64,000 bases of DNA from positions 1 through 64,000 of the forward strand of contig JAHQIW010006340.1 in NCBI GenBank assembly GCA_019055375.1. Reading direction: 5' to 3'. Each line of letters starts with the position of its first letter. The first letter of the stretch is position 1. The notes under the pieces are model-generated. The model did no database searches, had not been told where the DNA came from, and saw only the letters and a program-made list of their open reading frames with translations. Both the position numbers and the translations under genes were made by a program. Below, piece after piece: positions 10,691 through 22,853 of the stretch. This DNA comes from Parelaphostrongylus tenuis (lineage: Eukaryota > Nematoda > Chromadorea > Rhabditida > Metastrongylidae).

Positions 10691-12634
10691 TATATTTTCT
10701 TTTCATGTAGGTAGTACTTGAGCTAGGCATATTCGGAACATCATACTCTAGCTTATTAGCGTTATCAATCTGTGGTGCTCCAATATCTCACATTAACACC
10801 TCCTTAGTTATCCCTTGTATAACTATGTGTTCTGCGGTGGCGCGGCCTTATGTTCGCTGATCTGACCGTAAGAGATCGGCAGACCAGCATTCAGTGCATT
10901 TCATATACGACGAAATAATAAGCTTCGTGTCGGCCCTTGCGTGTTAGCATATGGACCCTATGACTTCGTTTTTCCCTGCCTTTTCGAGAGGATACGGTTT
11001 AACTTCGACGACGTTCATATTGAGCGGATTTGTTCTAATGAACAATCCACGTGTAAGTGACTGAATATTGTCAAGTGTCGCATGTGGATCTGGGTCGAGA
11101 AGTCAGTATGACGAATGACTTAGGCCTAAACCAAAGGAAAAGGAACTGAGCGGTTTGGAGTACTTGCAAAAAGTAACGTAGTAGAGATGACTGCGAACAT
11201 CTGAATCCGTGACCATCTTTGTTACTGCAAATTTAATGTTTCGCTAAGGAATCCTGATGCTACGTAACTGCAATGCATATTACTTTGGTACTAACGAGCG
11301 CAGTGGAGTATTACAGTCCTGACGCTCTATGAGAGCTTTTTTATACACTGCTCTTGGCGAAGAGTTAGCCAGGTGATTAGCTCGCTAAGTCCCAAATGTC
11401 CTCCAGAAGGGACAATGATCATAGCTCCGCGTGTGGCGAGAGTTTTGTATTTGCGCGCGATGCAATGGAAATATGGGAAATCATTTGGTAGGCAGAGGTT
11501 TCAACAGATCCTTTCTATTAGCAAATGATGAATTAGGAGAGAAGAGACTGCTATAAAAGCTTTTTTCTTATTAAAAAAACGGTCATCTGTCATAAATCTT
11601 TTTATTTCGACAAGAAAACCACATCTTTCCCAAAACTATCATATTTCCATTTTTAGTTCGTGTTTTTATAGTCATTCGATATCATTAGAAGTGCCAATTT
11701 TGATACTAAACTTGCTTAGTGGGATGATTTCCATACTACGTTTCAGTAGCGAAAAAAAAAGACGTCTTGCTTCTGGAGTGCTTTCTTCCAACTTCTCTGC
11801 GAATTTCTCAATAGTTAAATATTATTTTAAGCAAACATCGTTGCTATAGAAAAACAGATTATTATTGGAGAGGCTTATATCGACGTATTTTAGTACTAAA
11901 ATGCCCCGTTTTTCTCAAATAAATTTCCCTCTTCTTACCACGATTTGCATAGAACGCAGTCGTATTTCGCTGCCTTTTTTACTGAACAGAGCTTTTCCAC
12001 TAGACTAACAGCAATCACTCAGTAGCTTGAGAACTGGATATTTAGTACTGACTTTGTTTCTGAAACGACCTCAAAAAAAAATTCTAAAAAATAATTGACG
12101 TGGGACTTAGCGCAGACTAATATCGTCTTTTACATTTGAGATTTCCTGTCCACATTTCCTGTTCTGTCCTGTCCATGTGATGAATAAGTCCACTTTTTTT
12201 GAATTAGGCATAATCGGAGTCGTATTCAAGCACATAAAATCCATCGATTATCCAGGAAGTTTAAACGGTTTGGAAGTTGGGAAATCGATTCAAAGCGTGA
12301 AAATTCTTTATATCGACAATGTCCATTAAGACACAACTTGATTCTATAGTAGTATAGTTGAAAGCCTTCCGCTAAGCTACTTATTGGGACGACTGAGGTT
12401 ATTTTTTATAGCGAACAACTCTAACCATGCTTCAAATATTTCATAATGAAATTTGTATGCAGCAGTACAACAATATTGAGGTAGCAACATACTGATCAAC
12501 AGAGTTTCATTAAGAGCGCGAGTGCACAAAATTAGGCACGGTCGAAATGCTATGATTTACAAATATCTATCTATAAACATTCACAACAAAGTTTAATTAC
12601 AATTAAACAAGGAAAAGTCTTCGACAATAGATGT
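10691..12634. other. Spacer between converging genes, no gene seen
   Basis: About 1.9 kb downstream of the transporter gene. I see no ORF with recognisable coding character. The segment near 11650-11720 (TTCGATATCATTAGAAGTGC, then TTTTGATACTAAA) resembles sequences at 31157-31210 and 39690-39720, so at least part is dispersed repeat. Confidence 0.4.
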
Positions 12635-15600
12635 TCACGTTGGAAATGAAACCTTGAGGTTTTTCCTCATCGCAATTTCATTGAGCACCTGAAAAATAGG
12701 AAAGCCAAGGCAAGTCATCTGAATTTGAGTTCTTCTTATTGCAGTAAATTAATACTGACCTCACTGACGGTTCTTCGGCTTGTCTCTGGACAGAATGCCC
12801 ACATTATGACCACAAATATAGCGGTAGGAACGAGAAACATGAGCAGTGATTGAGAGCCAACCTGGAAACGAATCGTCGTTTCTTCAGCTATTTATCAAAT
12901 GTTACCTTCCTTTTATTTTTCATTTAGAAGGAAAAAAAATTCCAAAAAATGCTCTCAACTAAAACCTAGGTTAATGGATCTGCAAATAGTCGAGGATAAG
13001 GATTTCAGATACCGTTTATATCATTTTTGGGATATTTTCCAAGTGTTACAATTGAGACAAATTCTGTATTCGAGAATAATCACGATTTTACTATTTAGAG
13101 ACTTTCAGAAATCGAAATGAAATGATTCAATGTTGAGCACGTACAATGTTTGCAACGGGAAAGAATGCAAATTCGACGGCAATTTTTGTGAATGCTTCAC
13201 AAATTGTGAGAATCGAAACAGATGAGACGAGAAGATTCCGGGGAACGAGCTCTGCTACATAGAATCGCGATATAGAGCCGATACCGCAAGCCGTAGTGAG
13301 CAGAAGACATGACAATCCAATCAAGGTGACTACCTGAATATCAATCACTCATTAGAAAATTATGGCTCCCTTAAGCGCCCGTGCATACACATTTCGGTAC
13401 ACGCGCTACATCAGTTCTAGCCCTCTAAAATCATTTTAAAGCCATTCAAACCTTTTTTTTCAATTTGTGAGCCGAAGAATAAGACGACAATGTTTAAAAA
13501 ATTAGCGCTGTGTCTTCAGTGATTATTGTTTATTGATTAATGAATTTTTTAATTTTGATTTTGATGCGATGACTAGCCGTACCGTAGATGACTGGTCGCT
13601 AATACGTTGAAGCGCAGTACTACTGTGTATTTCGTTGCACTTAACCATTTGCGGATGTCAGCATAGTTGATATCGCCAGTGGCGCGTAATTTTCGTTCTT
13701 CAGCGAAGATTTTCTCTTTGTTTTGGGAGATACTTTAGGCTCTTTACCACTCTGATAGACATGACTTTCTTTACAAGTTTGTATACTTTCTATGCATATA
13801 TAACTCCTGTGTGCAAAGAAAACTCCGGATGTGAAAAGTCATTTTATTTTCACTCTCAAATGCGCTATAAAAACCTTTTCGAGAATCAGTTCAAACTTCA
13901 AATTCACCGAGATTTAGGCTATAGAATGCGGCTAGTGTAGTTCAAGATAAAAAAGTATCCACAAAGTTTAGCTATGCAAATATGGCAAACCGAGTGTGAA
14001 ACATGATTTTATTTCTGTTGCTACAGCGTCCTTCAAAGGCTTTTTAAAAACCATACAAAGTGTAGGAATTCCAGAGATTTAGGTTCCTCGAATGATTACT
14101 TGAATTCTAGACGAAAAGTTTTTTTTTTTCAAAACGAGATTCTTATAGTATTATCTATTCAAACAGCTGATTCATTAAAAATTTCTTCTACTAAAGAGAA
14201 ATTTGATTTCAAGAGAAGGCATCGAATTTGCATTGTTCACAAGTACACACAACAGAAGACAACTTTTTTCACCCGAAAAAGTTTTCTTCCAGTTTTTAAT
14301 TCTCATAGTAACGAAGGGGCTAGTCAGTTTAAGATGAGGGCGGGACTGAACTGACAGAAGTGATCGTGTGCATTGCAGAGGACTTTTAACCGCTACTCCA
14401 CATTTAGTCACGTTTAGTAATTAGATTTGTTCTGGCAATCCATTTTCGGCTATTAGTCAAAAATCCACGTAGGTTACTGCGATATATATGTGTGTATATA
14501 TATATGTATATATGTGTATATATATATATATATATACATATATACATATATCAGGTGAAACATGAAGCCTGCACATGACCATTTAGCCCATGTGAAGTTT
14601 AGGCATAGGGTGTCTCAGTGGTGCAACCCGTAGTAGTCAATTAATTCAGCTTAGATCGCATGTTTTGGATGTTCCTATGTGTTTTTATCGTTCCACCATT
14701 TGCAAAATTGTTTGCGAGTGTGAAATTGTTACATCGATTTATTTTACAGTCACTTAATCAGATGAGTTTTATGATGAAATGATGAAAACGAATCTAAATC
14801 TTCCTTATGAGACGTAATCAAAAACAAACTAATTGGTTGGCATTGTTGGCATTATACTCTACCCCCTGGTCAAGACTCGCTAAAGCCTGTGGTGAGCACG
14901 TTCCAGTGCCCCACAAATCTTGATAGTGTGGGGAAAATCTAGCCATTCGGCAGCATACAAATTACAGGGAATATGTTTTCTAAGGCTTACATAGCTAACT
15001 AAAAAGACGGGCTACTCAAAGCGCGATTAATGCTTCGTTCCTCCTATAAACCCAAGAGTTTTGAAAATTGAGGTGTCCCATTTTCTTTCGCTTTATTCGA
15101 TTTGTTTTTGAATTCTCAAATGGTCTTTCTCGTAAAATGCTGTAGTATGTTGGAGAATGATCCAGTAGCTCTAACCATCGCAGCGTAGCACCAACGCTCG
15201 CCATCTAAATGAAATGGGTTGTCCCATAGTGATGTCTCGATGACACCTCATGCACTCATCGACAATGACCAATCTGTGGAAATCTTCTGCTGTGATCGCA
15301 CAGGCAGGTTTTTTTTCTGAGCCGATCTTTATTGAAAATGAGCGGAACAAGCGCCGCGCCCACTAGCTGCTTTGCAACAAACACCTGTCAGCACTATTGA
15401 AGCCCAAGTTCTCTGCTCGAAAGATTATGCCGTTGGTTATCTGGGATTGGGCAGGGCATGCTACTCTGGAAACCACTCGACACACACAGACAATGCCGAC
15501 GAATACGGGGACGAACCTCCGGAAGTTTGCCAAGGATAATGTTGACCTCACATTGCAAAGTAAACTCGCCACATCTCGGAGAAACTGGGCTGGACGATAG

Positions 15601-18600
15601 CATCACATCCACCGCATAGCCTTAGTGTGGCTCCATCAGATCATCATCTCTTTCGCGAACTGAAGCAGCATCTGCTGGGGAGAATATAAAGAGAATCAGC
15701 TCAAAAGTGATATTGCCGACTTCTTCGATCGCCAACCTCATTCTTTGTGAGAGAAAGGCATTCGATCATTACCCAGCAAATGTCATAATATTGATCATAA
15801 TGGTGATTAATAATTGCTTTTTTCAATTATATAACAATTGATTTGCAAACGAGTCGAAATGCGAGATAAATTTTGGGACAACTCAATGAATTAAATACCA
15901 AATGTTGTCTAGAGCTAGAACGAACTAGTCATTGACTAATACTGTCCTACGTCTCCTAATTTCCAAATTATGCTTCATATATCTTAGAAAACTGATCCTT
16001 GTATCCTGCTGATAAGCCAATCTATTTTGAAACTAGAAGTATTTTGCCAGCAAACCTTCCAACTCGGCCCGATTTCGATTGCTATAAGCATTGCCGTCAA
16101 AGAGAGAAAGGAAATAGCTGTCGTCGAAATCATCAGCGGTCGGCGTCCCAAGCGATCCACAAGAATTACTGGCACCAATGTGAAGGGAATTCGTAGTAAG
16201 CCTGAAGTTTAGTGCCTCTAGAGGATAGAAATGAATTTGCAAAAAAAAATTTCGAGTAACTTATATAATCTTTTTCATATCTATGTTCAAGCTTTATCTG
16301 TAAACCCACTGGTGATGAACGTGCCGTACAGAGCATTCTGATAACTCCAGCCTCCCATGTCGTAAAGGATGAATGTGCTGAACGCTCTTAGACATCTGGC
16401 TCCAGTAAATACATACGCAATCTGCAACTCATTATCTACTCATTGCTGTCTGGGAAACACTAAAAAAAGCTATAGTCGGTGGTCACAGTAACTTGAACAA
16501 TATTCACTGCTTTCCTTGATGAACAAACAGGAGGTAATTATTACACTGCTTATTCACGGAAGCTAATGTTTCGGCGGATTTCACCTTTTTGAACTCCTGG
16601 AAAAACAAGATTGTAGCTTAGTCAGCCAAATACCTCCATAGTCCCAAAAAAACGAACCTAGATTTCAGTCACAATTTTGCACAAAATTACCGCTTCCTAA
16701 AACTCACTGCATAATTACGTGTGAAGATTGTACAGTGTTCATATAAATTGCCGATACACCTCGCCCACATTGCTGTAAAAATGTGAGGAATCGGATGAGA
16801 TCGCGCATAGCGAAGCAGTCCTTCTTGCTTCTTATTTTAGTTTCTTAAAATTTATTCAAAATGCCTTGACAGCTAAGAGCTGTAGTCTTCGATTCTCGTG
16901 TGAGAGCGATGATTGTTATGCGAGAATCTTTTCCGTTATGTCTATGTGTCCTATGCGCGTAAGTCTAGCGAGTTGGTATGTGTTCTTCTGACGGACAAAA
17001 TAACCCACTTCGTTAAAGTATTCTTCACCGTACACTTTACAGGAGATTAGATAATTTGTACGAATTCCTGTGAACACCGTCTTCACCTTTAGAGCATATT
17101 ACGCACTCTGCGTTGTACATAGACGGCCGTATAAGCAGTTGCGAACTAGCTGGCGTTTCAAAGTATTCCGTAGTGTTTCAATCATTATCACCAGTTACTT
17201 TAAGCCTATTGATCTTTAACAACGTTATATAGCTATACTTAATTCGTCGGGAATGAAAGGTACTGTTGAACGGCACCTTGTTCAGTGTTTCTGAAGATTA
17301 TATACAAAATCAATAAGTTTTTTGTAATCATGCAAAAAGGAGCCACCAATAGACATCGAAATTAAGATCAGGAAAACGATAAAATCACGGTGATAACACT
17401 CACCTTGACCATCACACCAAGCCAAGCAGCATGACGATATACCCGAGAACATGCATCATTCGCTATCCAAGGCATAAAAATAACCGTAACTGAGTCATAA
17501 TCTGTCTGAAGGGGATAATTCGATTCCTAAAAATCATCATTCGTTACTCAAAAGGTTCATTTTTGTAGCCATCGTATTTAGTAGTTCGATTGTCTTTTTA
17601 AAACTAAGTATGATCTATTTCTTAGAGATGATATTATGGTGGTGTTTTCCCTAGGATAGTGGAAATACGTGAGTGCTATCAAGAATTCAATGTAATTCAT
17701 TTTTCAGTCAAAACAGCAACTAAACCACTACAGTAGAATAGGCGTGCACTGTAAGAAATCTTATAAAGAGGTCATCAAGTAGAACGCTGACCTTTGATTT
17801 CATTTTGTGATTCTTCTTAGCAATACTTTCTTCACAGATATTGAGCTCTGTTTCTAAGCTGGAATCGTTCACGCTCACACCGTGGTACTGAGCAAGTGCT
17901 TTTCGAGCCTGCAAACGATATTAGCAACACCAGGACATTCCGTAGCACTACTTAATACTTACCTTCTCTCTGTTTCCCTCCTTTTCCATTATAAATTGAG
18001 GTGATTCTTGTACGAAGGTGAACAGAATCATTGTGAAGAGTACGAATGCTATATTAGGCAAAAAGATGTACGGCCATAAGTCGCTGTCTGAGAACGGAAC
18101 TCCCAGTGCTTGAACGACCAACGACCCTTGAGAAAGTAATATATATTAGAGTTAAGCCCAGTTAGTATCCTTTGTTTTTCCTTTCAAGCCAAACACGTGG
18201 TTTTGAGTATAAAATTTATCTGAAAGCTGACGTTTCTACGGTTTCGCCTTTCTCGGAGCCGCGAAAGATCACGTTTCCACAACACAGTCGGCCAAACATC
18301 CCCACAATGGGTGGCTTCTGGCCTTATTTTAGTGGCCTTCTCTTTTCTTTTCGCAAAAAAATGAAATATTGCATAATGGAAGGAATGATCTGATCCCCTC
18401 TAGAGTTTCCAAAACGGCAACATCACTACACGAAATTTTCGTATCATTAAGATGTGATTCATTTCGGTATAATACTCCCTATTGGGAACTCCTAAGACCC
18501 CATTCACAGTGGCAGCTTGGCATTGTGAGGCACTATGGACGGTTTTGCTCGACGTGATAAACTCAGTCCTTTTGCTTTGTTTGTTTCACTTCAATCTGTA

Positions 18601-21600
18601 CGTCCTACTCTAACGTTTTTCAAGCGCTCATGTGTGTCTAATTTTTGTGTTGGAACCCTTTTTCATGATGTCGAAAATACGGTGTCCTCGAGGAACCTTT
18701 CCAAGTCGCTATGAAATTACTCAACTTCTTCGTCATAGCCTCATGTTAATGATAAATAATGAAGACGCTCAATGCATTCAATGTTTCACATGGTTTTAGC
18801 CGAAGACGACCTATTCGGGTCTCTAGTTGTTCGAATGAAGCAACATTCATATTCGAAGTCGTTTTGACGAAAATACAACGTCGCCGACTTGTCTACTATT
18901 ACGTTCTTTAAGAAATAGTTTTTTTTTTGGTGCCATAGGCAGTTCAACGTTGGTTGCGCTTTCTCGTCTCATCTGGGTCGATGACACTGTACTTTACCAA
19001 TTCGCGTGCATTTTCAAGTCCTCTATGGAGGATCTATATGCAGGTGCACGTGCTATATAGTTACATAACGTCACTTTAGCACGTTGATACCTTGACAATC
19101 TAGAAGGCTCTGAGATTGTGAAAGCCTCATAGCATTCGTCCTTCTCGTCGCCGCCATCTATGGAGCTCTTCCGAGTTTAGGGAATGGGGACGTGATTTTT
19201 TTATACTTAGCCTTTTGTAACCTAAGTATAACTTCCTGAGTTTGAGCTGGGCGCACACGGGTAACTTACCAGTTTAATCGGGATGGACAAAGAAGAGCTT
19301 ATATTTTTCAAAGGCAACTCCTATCCGTCTCCCATGACCTTTCCAATTGTTTGAAATGCAGTATCTTCTCCAATTTGACTCGCATATGTAAAATGTGCTA
19401 AACTGGCACTGAATTAACAGGGTATCCATGCTCTGAATACACCTGCGTCTCTGGGAAGTCATGGTAGCTTTGGGTCCTTGTTTGACTCAATACCTTAGGA
19501 ATCCCCACGTGCCAATGCGATTAACCGGGAAAAGATTCCTTTTATGGGAGATCGATGGCTTTCCAATTACTCTGTTATAATAGCCGAATTCACAGCACGA
19601 ACTCACCGACTGCCATGAAAAACTCTTGCATAGCAGCCATCCGCCCTCTGATATTGGAAGGTGCACATTCGACAATCCATACTGTAGCATTCACACTGTG
19701 CACACCATTAGCAAGAGACCTCAAATCATCAATTCTCAGTTTAAAAGCAGTTTTCTTTTTAAAACATCGAATTCACTTACCACAAAATTCGTCCAATATA
19801 CAATAATTCAAAGTATGGATGCATATATTTCGATGCAGCACTTGAAATTATCCCAGGCAAGTAAAGAACATTTGCCAAGAGTGCAGTACCTTTCCGGCCA
19901 AGCTTCTTGCATAGAAATGCCGCTAGAAATTGTCCGAAGATTGTGGCTATAGGAAAGCACACGTTTAGTAGAGACCATAACACATTCTGAACATCTTTTT
20001 TCAGGTAATACTTGCTACATATGAAAGTACGAAATTATTCTTTATTTAAAGCTTCTAGAGGTTTGTATTTTTTTCTCAGTCGATTGTTATTCTTTACGGT
20101 CGATGGGTTTTCTCGGTTGCTAGTGGCTGACATTTCGACAAATACGCCTTCTTTAGTGCCTGAACGTATTATTCGTTGTAACTTTATTTATATAACTATG
20201 TATTTTGAAAAAAGGAAAATAAATTGAGAATCTAGAATGTGATAAGCGATAAATGATTCAGGGAAAACCGCTCACCGTGAAATCTAGTTTAGGGACTACC
20301 TATGTTGTTAGCGCCAGGGTGACGCATGAACGCGCCCCCCATGTCGCTAGGTCAAATTATGGATAGCTGTCAGCTGAGACCCATGCTAAAAAATCAATCT
20401 GATATAAGGTGCCATGTGGTTGGCGATGTTAAAGCCTCTCCCTTTTTGTTCATTTGCGGCTTTCTGGAATTTGTCCATAAAGCTTCAAGGGTTTTTCGCT
20501 CCGATGTTTTTGATTTGTGCCCCAAAATTTTGACTACTACCTAAATTTTTTTTCACTAGGTCATTTTCTAGCCTGGGTCTCAGCTGACACATATCGATAA
20601 TTTGACCTAGTGATATGGGAAACGGGTTCGTACGTCACCGTAGCGCTAACAACATAGGTAGTCCCTAGAGTAGATTGCACGGGGAGTGGTTTCCCTGAAT
20701 CAATTATCGCTTTTCAATACTCTAGATTTTCAATTTATTTTCTTTTTTTTCACAGAGTATATAGTCATATGAATAAAGTTACAGCGAATAATATGTCCAG
20801 GCTCTGAAGAAGGCATATTTGCCGAAAAGTCAGCCACTAGCAACCGAGAAAACTTCTCGACCGGAAAGAACAACAGTCGATTGGGAAAAAGATACCTACC
20901 TCGTGAAGCTTTGATAAAAACTAGTTTTCTAAACTTTTTTTCTCATTTTCAAAGTTTTATATTATTAGCATGCCAAGGTTTCAGAAGTCGGTCTTTCGAA
21001 TTGTTACAAAAAGTCCCAAATTAATCTATAATATTCTACTCTTTAAAATATTGTAGTATTCGCTACTGCGTTGTTCCTCAGACTGAACTTTGTAGTGAAA
21101 CGATCATTAATTCTATGTTCTAAGCACTCTAATTTCTTTGTTTTACTCAGTTCATGGGAAAATCACGAATATTAATTGAAAATTCAAAGTATGGAGTGGA
21201 TAAAGAATAAAGCGCCCGACGTTGATTATTCTGCAAACATTTCGAAATGCATTCGACTACATTCTTAGTCCCGTAAAGACTGAATGCATCTTGTCCATTT
21301 AATTGATTGTAGCAGTGTAGTAGTGTAGTAATGTCAAGTGATCCATAGCTCCGGTCAAGAAAATTTCGACTAACTACGTCTACGAAAACTTACACACAGG
21401 GGCGCACAACGTTGAATTATTGACTTGAAAAAATCCGCTCTGAAGAAATGAAGACGTCGAAACGTAGCCGATCAAAAGTTTCACGACAACCTTGTGGAAG
21501 CCAGAGAAAATTTCCAGCTGATATCAAAAACGTGTTTCTACCCTCCGGACTAATTTGGTATTAATTCGTCAACCCCCAAGGGATGATGGAAGACCTGGTT

Positions 21601-22844
21601 GAATGCGACGGATTTTTCACGTCGCACTTGTTTCACGTGAATGCTGTCAATTCCTCGTAACATTTTTGCCCAAGTATTGAAATTGTCCGGTCATTGTATA
21701 GTGCATTGGTTAGAAGTGCTGTGCAATGAACATGTGCTCGTTATTTCGATCCGTCTTAGCGTATCTTTCATCACTTTGGATTCGCCTGATTGCTATCTGA
21801 TTCGCAAGAGTGTACAGCAGACTAATTCAATACATTGGTAGGTCACTAAAGTTATCGTGTAAGTCAAATATGGACTAAACTAGTCTAGAATACGCGATGA
21901 GAAAAATTTCGCGGCGTGCACCTCAGGGGTTGATCAACGCCTATCAGTCTCCCTGCTTAATGTTGACTTTTGAACAATATTTATGTATAAGTTGTCGATT
22001 CAAAATTGCGAAATAAATAACCTCGATTCTAGCAAATAAACACCTTGCAAAAGGCCGTGATAATAAGGCATGACAAAATTCTCTAGAAACAAATCGTTCG
22101 GAGGCACACTGACGAACGCGGTTTTTATAACTATGGAACCGATTTCTGGTGAATTCTCATCATATCTCAACGTAAAGACTTCTCTGAACGTTAATTTTCA
22201 AGGTTCAGAACAACGAAAAAGATATTCCTGCGTTTTCTTCAATAACAAGAGTCCCCGTGGTACATACCCTCATCAGCAGTAATAGTCTCTCCTGACGAGA
22301 TAAGCTTACGCGAGGGAATGTCCCTGCAGATTGTTAACTGTTAATTGTATAGAACAGGTTTCAATATGCAAGTTCTAACCAAAGACCTTTGTTCGACAAG
22401 TCATGGAGTGCGTGAAAAAAGTGTGGTGAAAGAGGTTTATTTAGTAAAAGAAATCGCTGAAAATAAGTGCATAGTATACAAAGCACATCGTCAAATTTGT
22501 CCATCACACATACATGACATTCTATGCATCTCGATCATCCACTGTACTAAGTGTCTAGGATAAGCGAAGATTTCTAGACTTATTAGGCAGAGAAACTATT
22601 GACATGTTAAGCAGCCTGACGCTACTAGGAGGATAAACTGAAAGAACTTTCATATATATATATCTAGTAAACTCACAAGGACGTCACGTTGTAAAGGTAA
22701 ACCGGTCCTCTCAATCCACGATTCATTGATGAATTTCTCAATCTGGAGATACGGTTGATTCAATACTGACGCCACATACCCTTGTTGAAAACCTGACGAG
22801 AGACAGAGGGCTACCGATAATACATGGATCGATATAGTAGGCAT
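12635..22844 (-). CDS. Divergent SLC2/GLUT-like major facilitator transporter, eleven exons
   Basis: A membrane transporter of the sugar-porter branch of the major facilitator superfamily; the substrate is unknown. Exons, 5' to 3' on the minus strand: 22844-22677 (ATG start), 19986-19781, 19719-19607, 18126-17963, 17908-17792, 17505-17404, 16421-16310, 16201-16056, 13333-13145, 12861-12760 and 12688-12635 (stop). All phases agree and the product is about 490 residues, normal for the family. Signatures in order: GFQQGYVASVLNQPY (helix 1), KKLGRKGTALL, PSNIRGRMAAMQEF, QESPQF, DRLGRRPL, AELVPRN and CPETSRRTVSE. The usual helix-7 QQLSGIN reads VFTGARCLRA and helix-10 GPIPW reads GIGSISRF, so it may not carry hexoses. 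A TTTCAG acceptor ten bases before the ATG suits trans-splicing. The donor of exon 5 (GTCAGC) is the weakest call. Confidence 0.9.
13650..14085. repeat. Dispersed repeat of about 430 bp, copy A (transporter intron)
   Basis: This matches 59520-59945 along its length; shared words include ATATCGCCAGTGGCG, TTTTCGTTCTTCA, ATACTTTAGGCTC and TTTATTTCTG, then TGCTACAGCG. Weaker relatives lie near 2180-2330 and 37430-37630. No coding capacity or tRNA-like head was seen, so the class is unknown. Confidence 0.65.
14479..14551. repeat. TA/TG-rich microsatellite
   Basis: An imperfect ATATGTGTATAT tract in the large intron of the transporter gene. Confidence 0.9.
15205..15885 (+). pseudogene. mariner remnant with GTTGTCCCA-type ends
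   Basis: Ends are GGGTTGTCCCATAGTGATG at 15207 and, inverted, TTTTGGGACAACTCAA near 15872-15888. Broken transposase reads KIMPLVIWDWAGHATLE, then LGWTIASHPPHSLSVAPSD (third catalytic region, with P-D of PDLAPSD changed to S-V), HHLFRELKQHL and ADFFDRQPH. The N-terminus is absent. It sits in the transporter intron on the opposite strand to the gene. These ends differ from the AGGTTGGAAA type, so it is a second mariner lineage. Confidence 0.75.
16561..16605 (-). ncRNA. Decayed hammerhead-like motif in transporter intron
   Basis: The minus strand reads AAAAAGGTGAAATCCGCCGA followed by AACATTAGCT. Stem II (GGTG with CGCC) and a near-consensus GAAACATT remain; the CTGANGA box is lost. A fossil of the same family as 7024-7060. 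Confidence 0.25.
20125..20160 (-). ncRNA. Hammerhead-like motif in left arm, degenerate
   Basis: The minus strand reads GGCACTAAAGAAGGCG, then a loop, then TGTCGAAATGTCAGCC. Helix I is mostly kept, the core box has changed to CTAAAGA, and helix III bases read GAAATGTC. Confidence 0.3.
20800..20835 (+). ncRNA. Hammerhead-like motif in right arm
   Basis: GGCT, CTGAAGA (consensus core), stem II AGGC-ATATT-TGCC, GAAAAGTC and AGCC. It differs from the family consensus GAAACGTC by one base in the two-pair helix III. Confidence 0.45.
21437..21469 (+). ncRNA. Possible hammerhead-like motif, weak stem II
   Basis: GCT, CTGAAGA, then ATGAAGACGTC, then GAAACGTA and GCC. Both core boxes match, but I cannot draw a good stem II, so this may be chance or decay. 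Confidence 0.25.
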
Positions 22845-22853
22845 CAGTTGTGA

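Larger units (their letters stand above)
20049..20921. repeat. Long fold-back element (arms about 350 bp) carrying hammerhead-like motifs
   Basis: The left arm (20049-20397) and right arm (20563-20921) are inverted copies. Shared words include TTTTCTCGGTTGCTAGTGGC, GGGACTACCTATGTTGTTAG, CAGCTGAGACCCA and TAGGTCAAATTAT. Each arm holds a hammerhead-like motif at matching positions (20125-20160 minus, 20800-20835 plus). The spacer is about 165 bp. It lies in the first intron of the transporter gene. The outer end also matches a single copy at 55671-55785, so this is a repeat family and not a one-off duplication. Confidence 0.85.
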
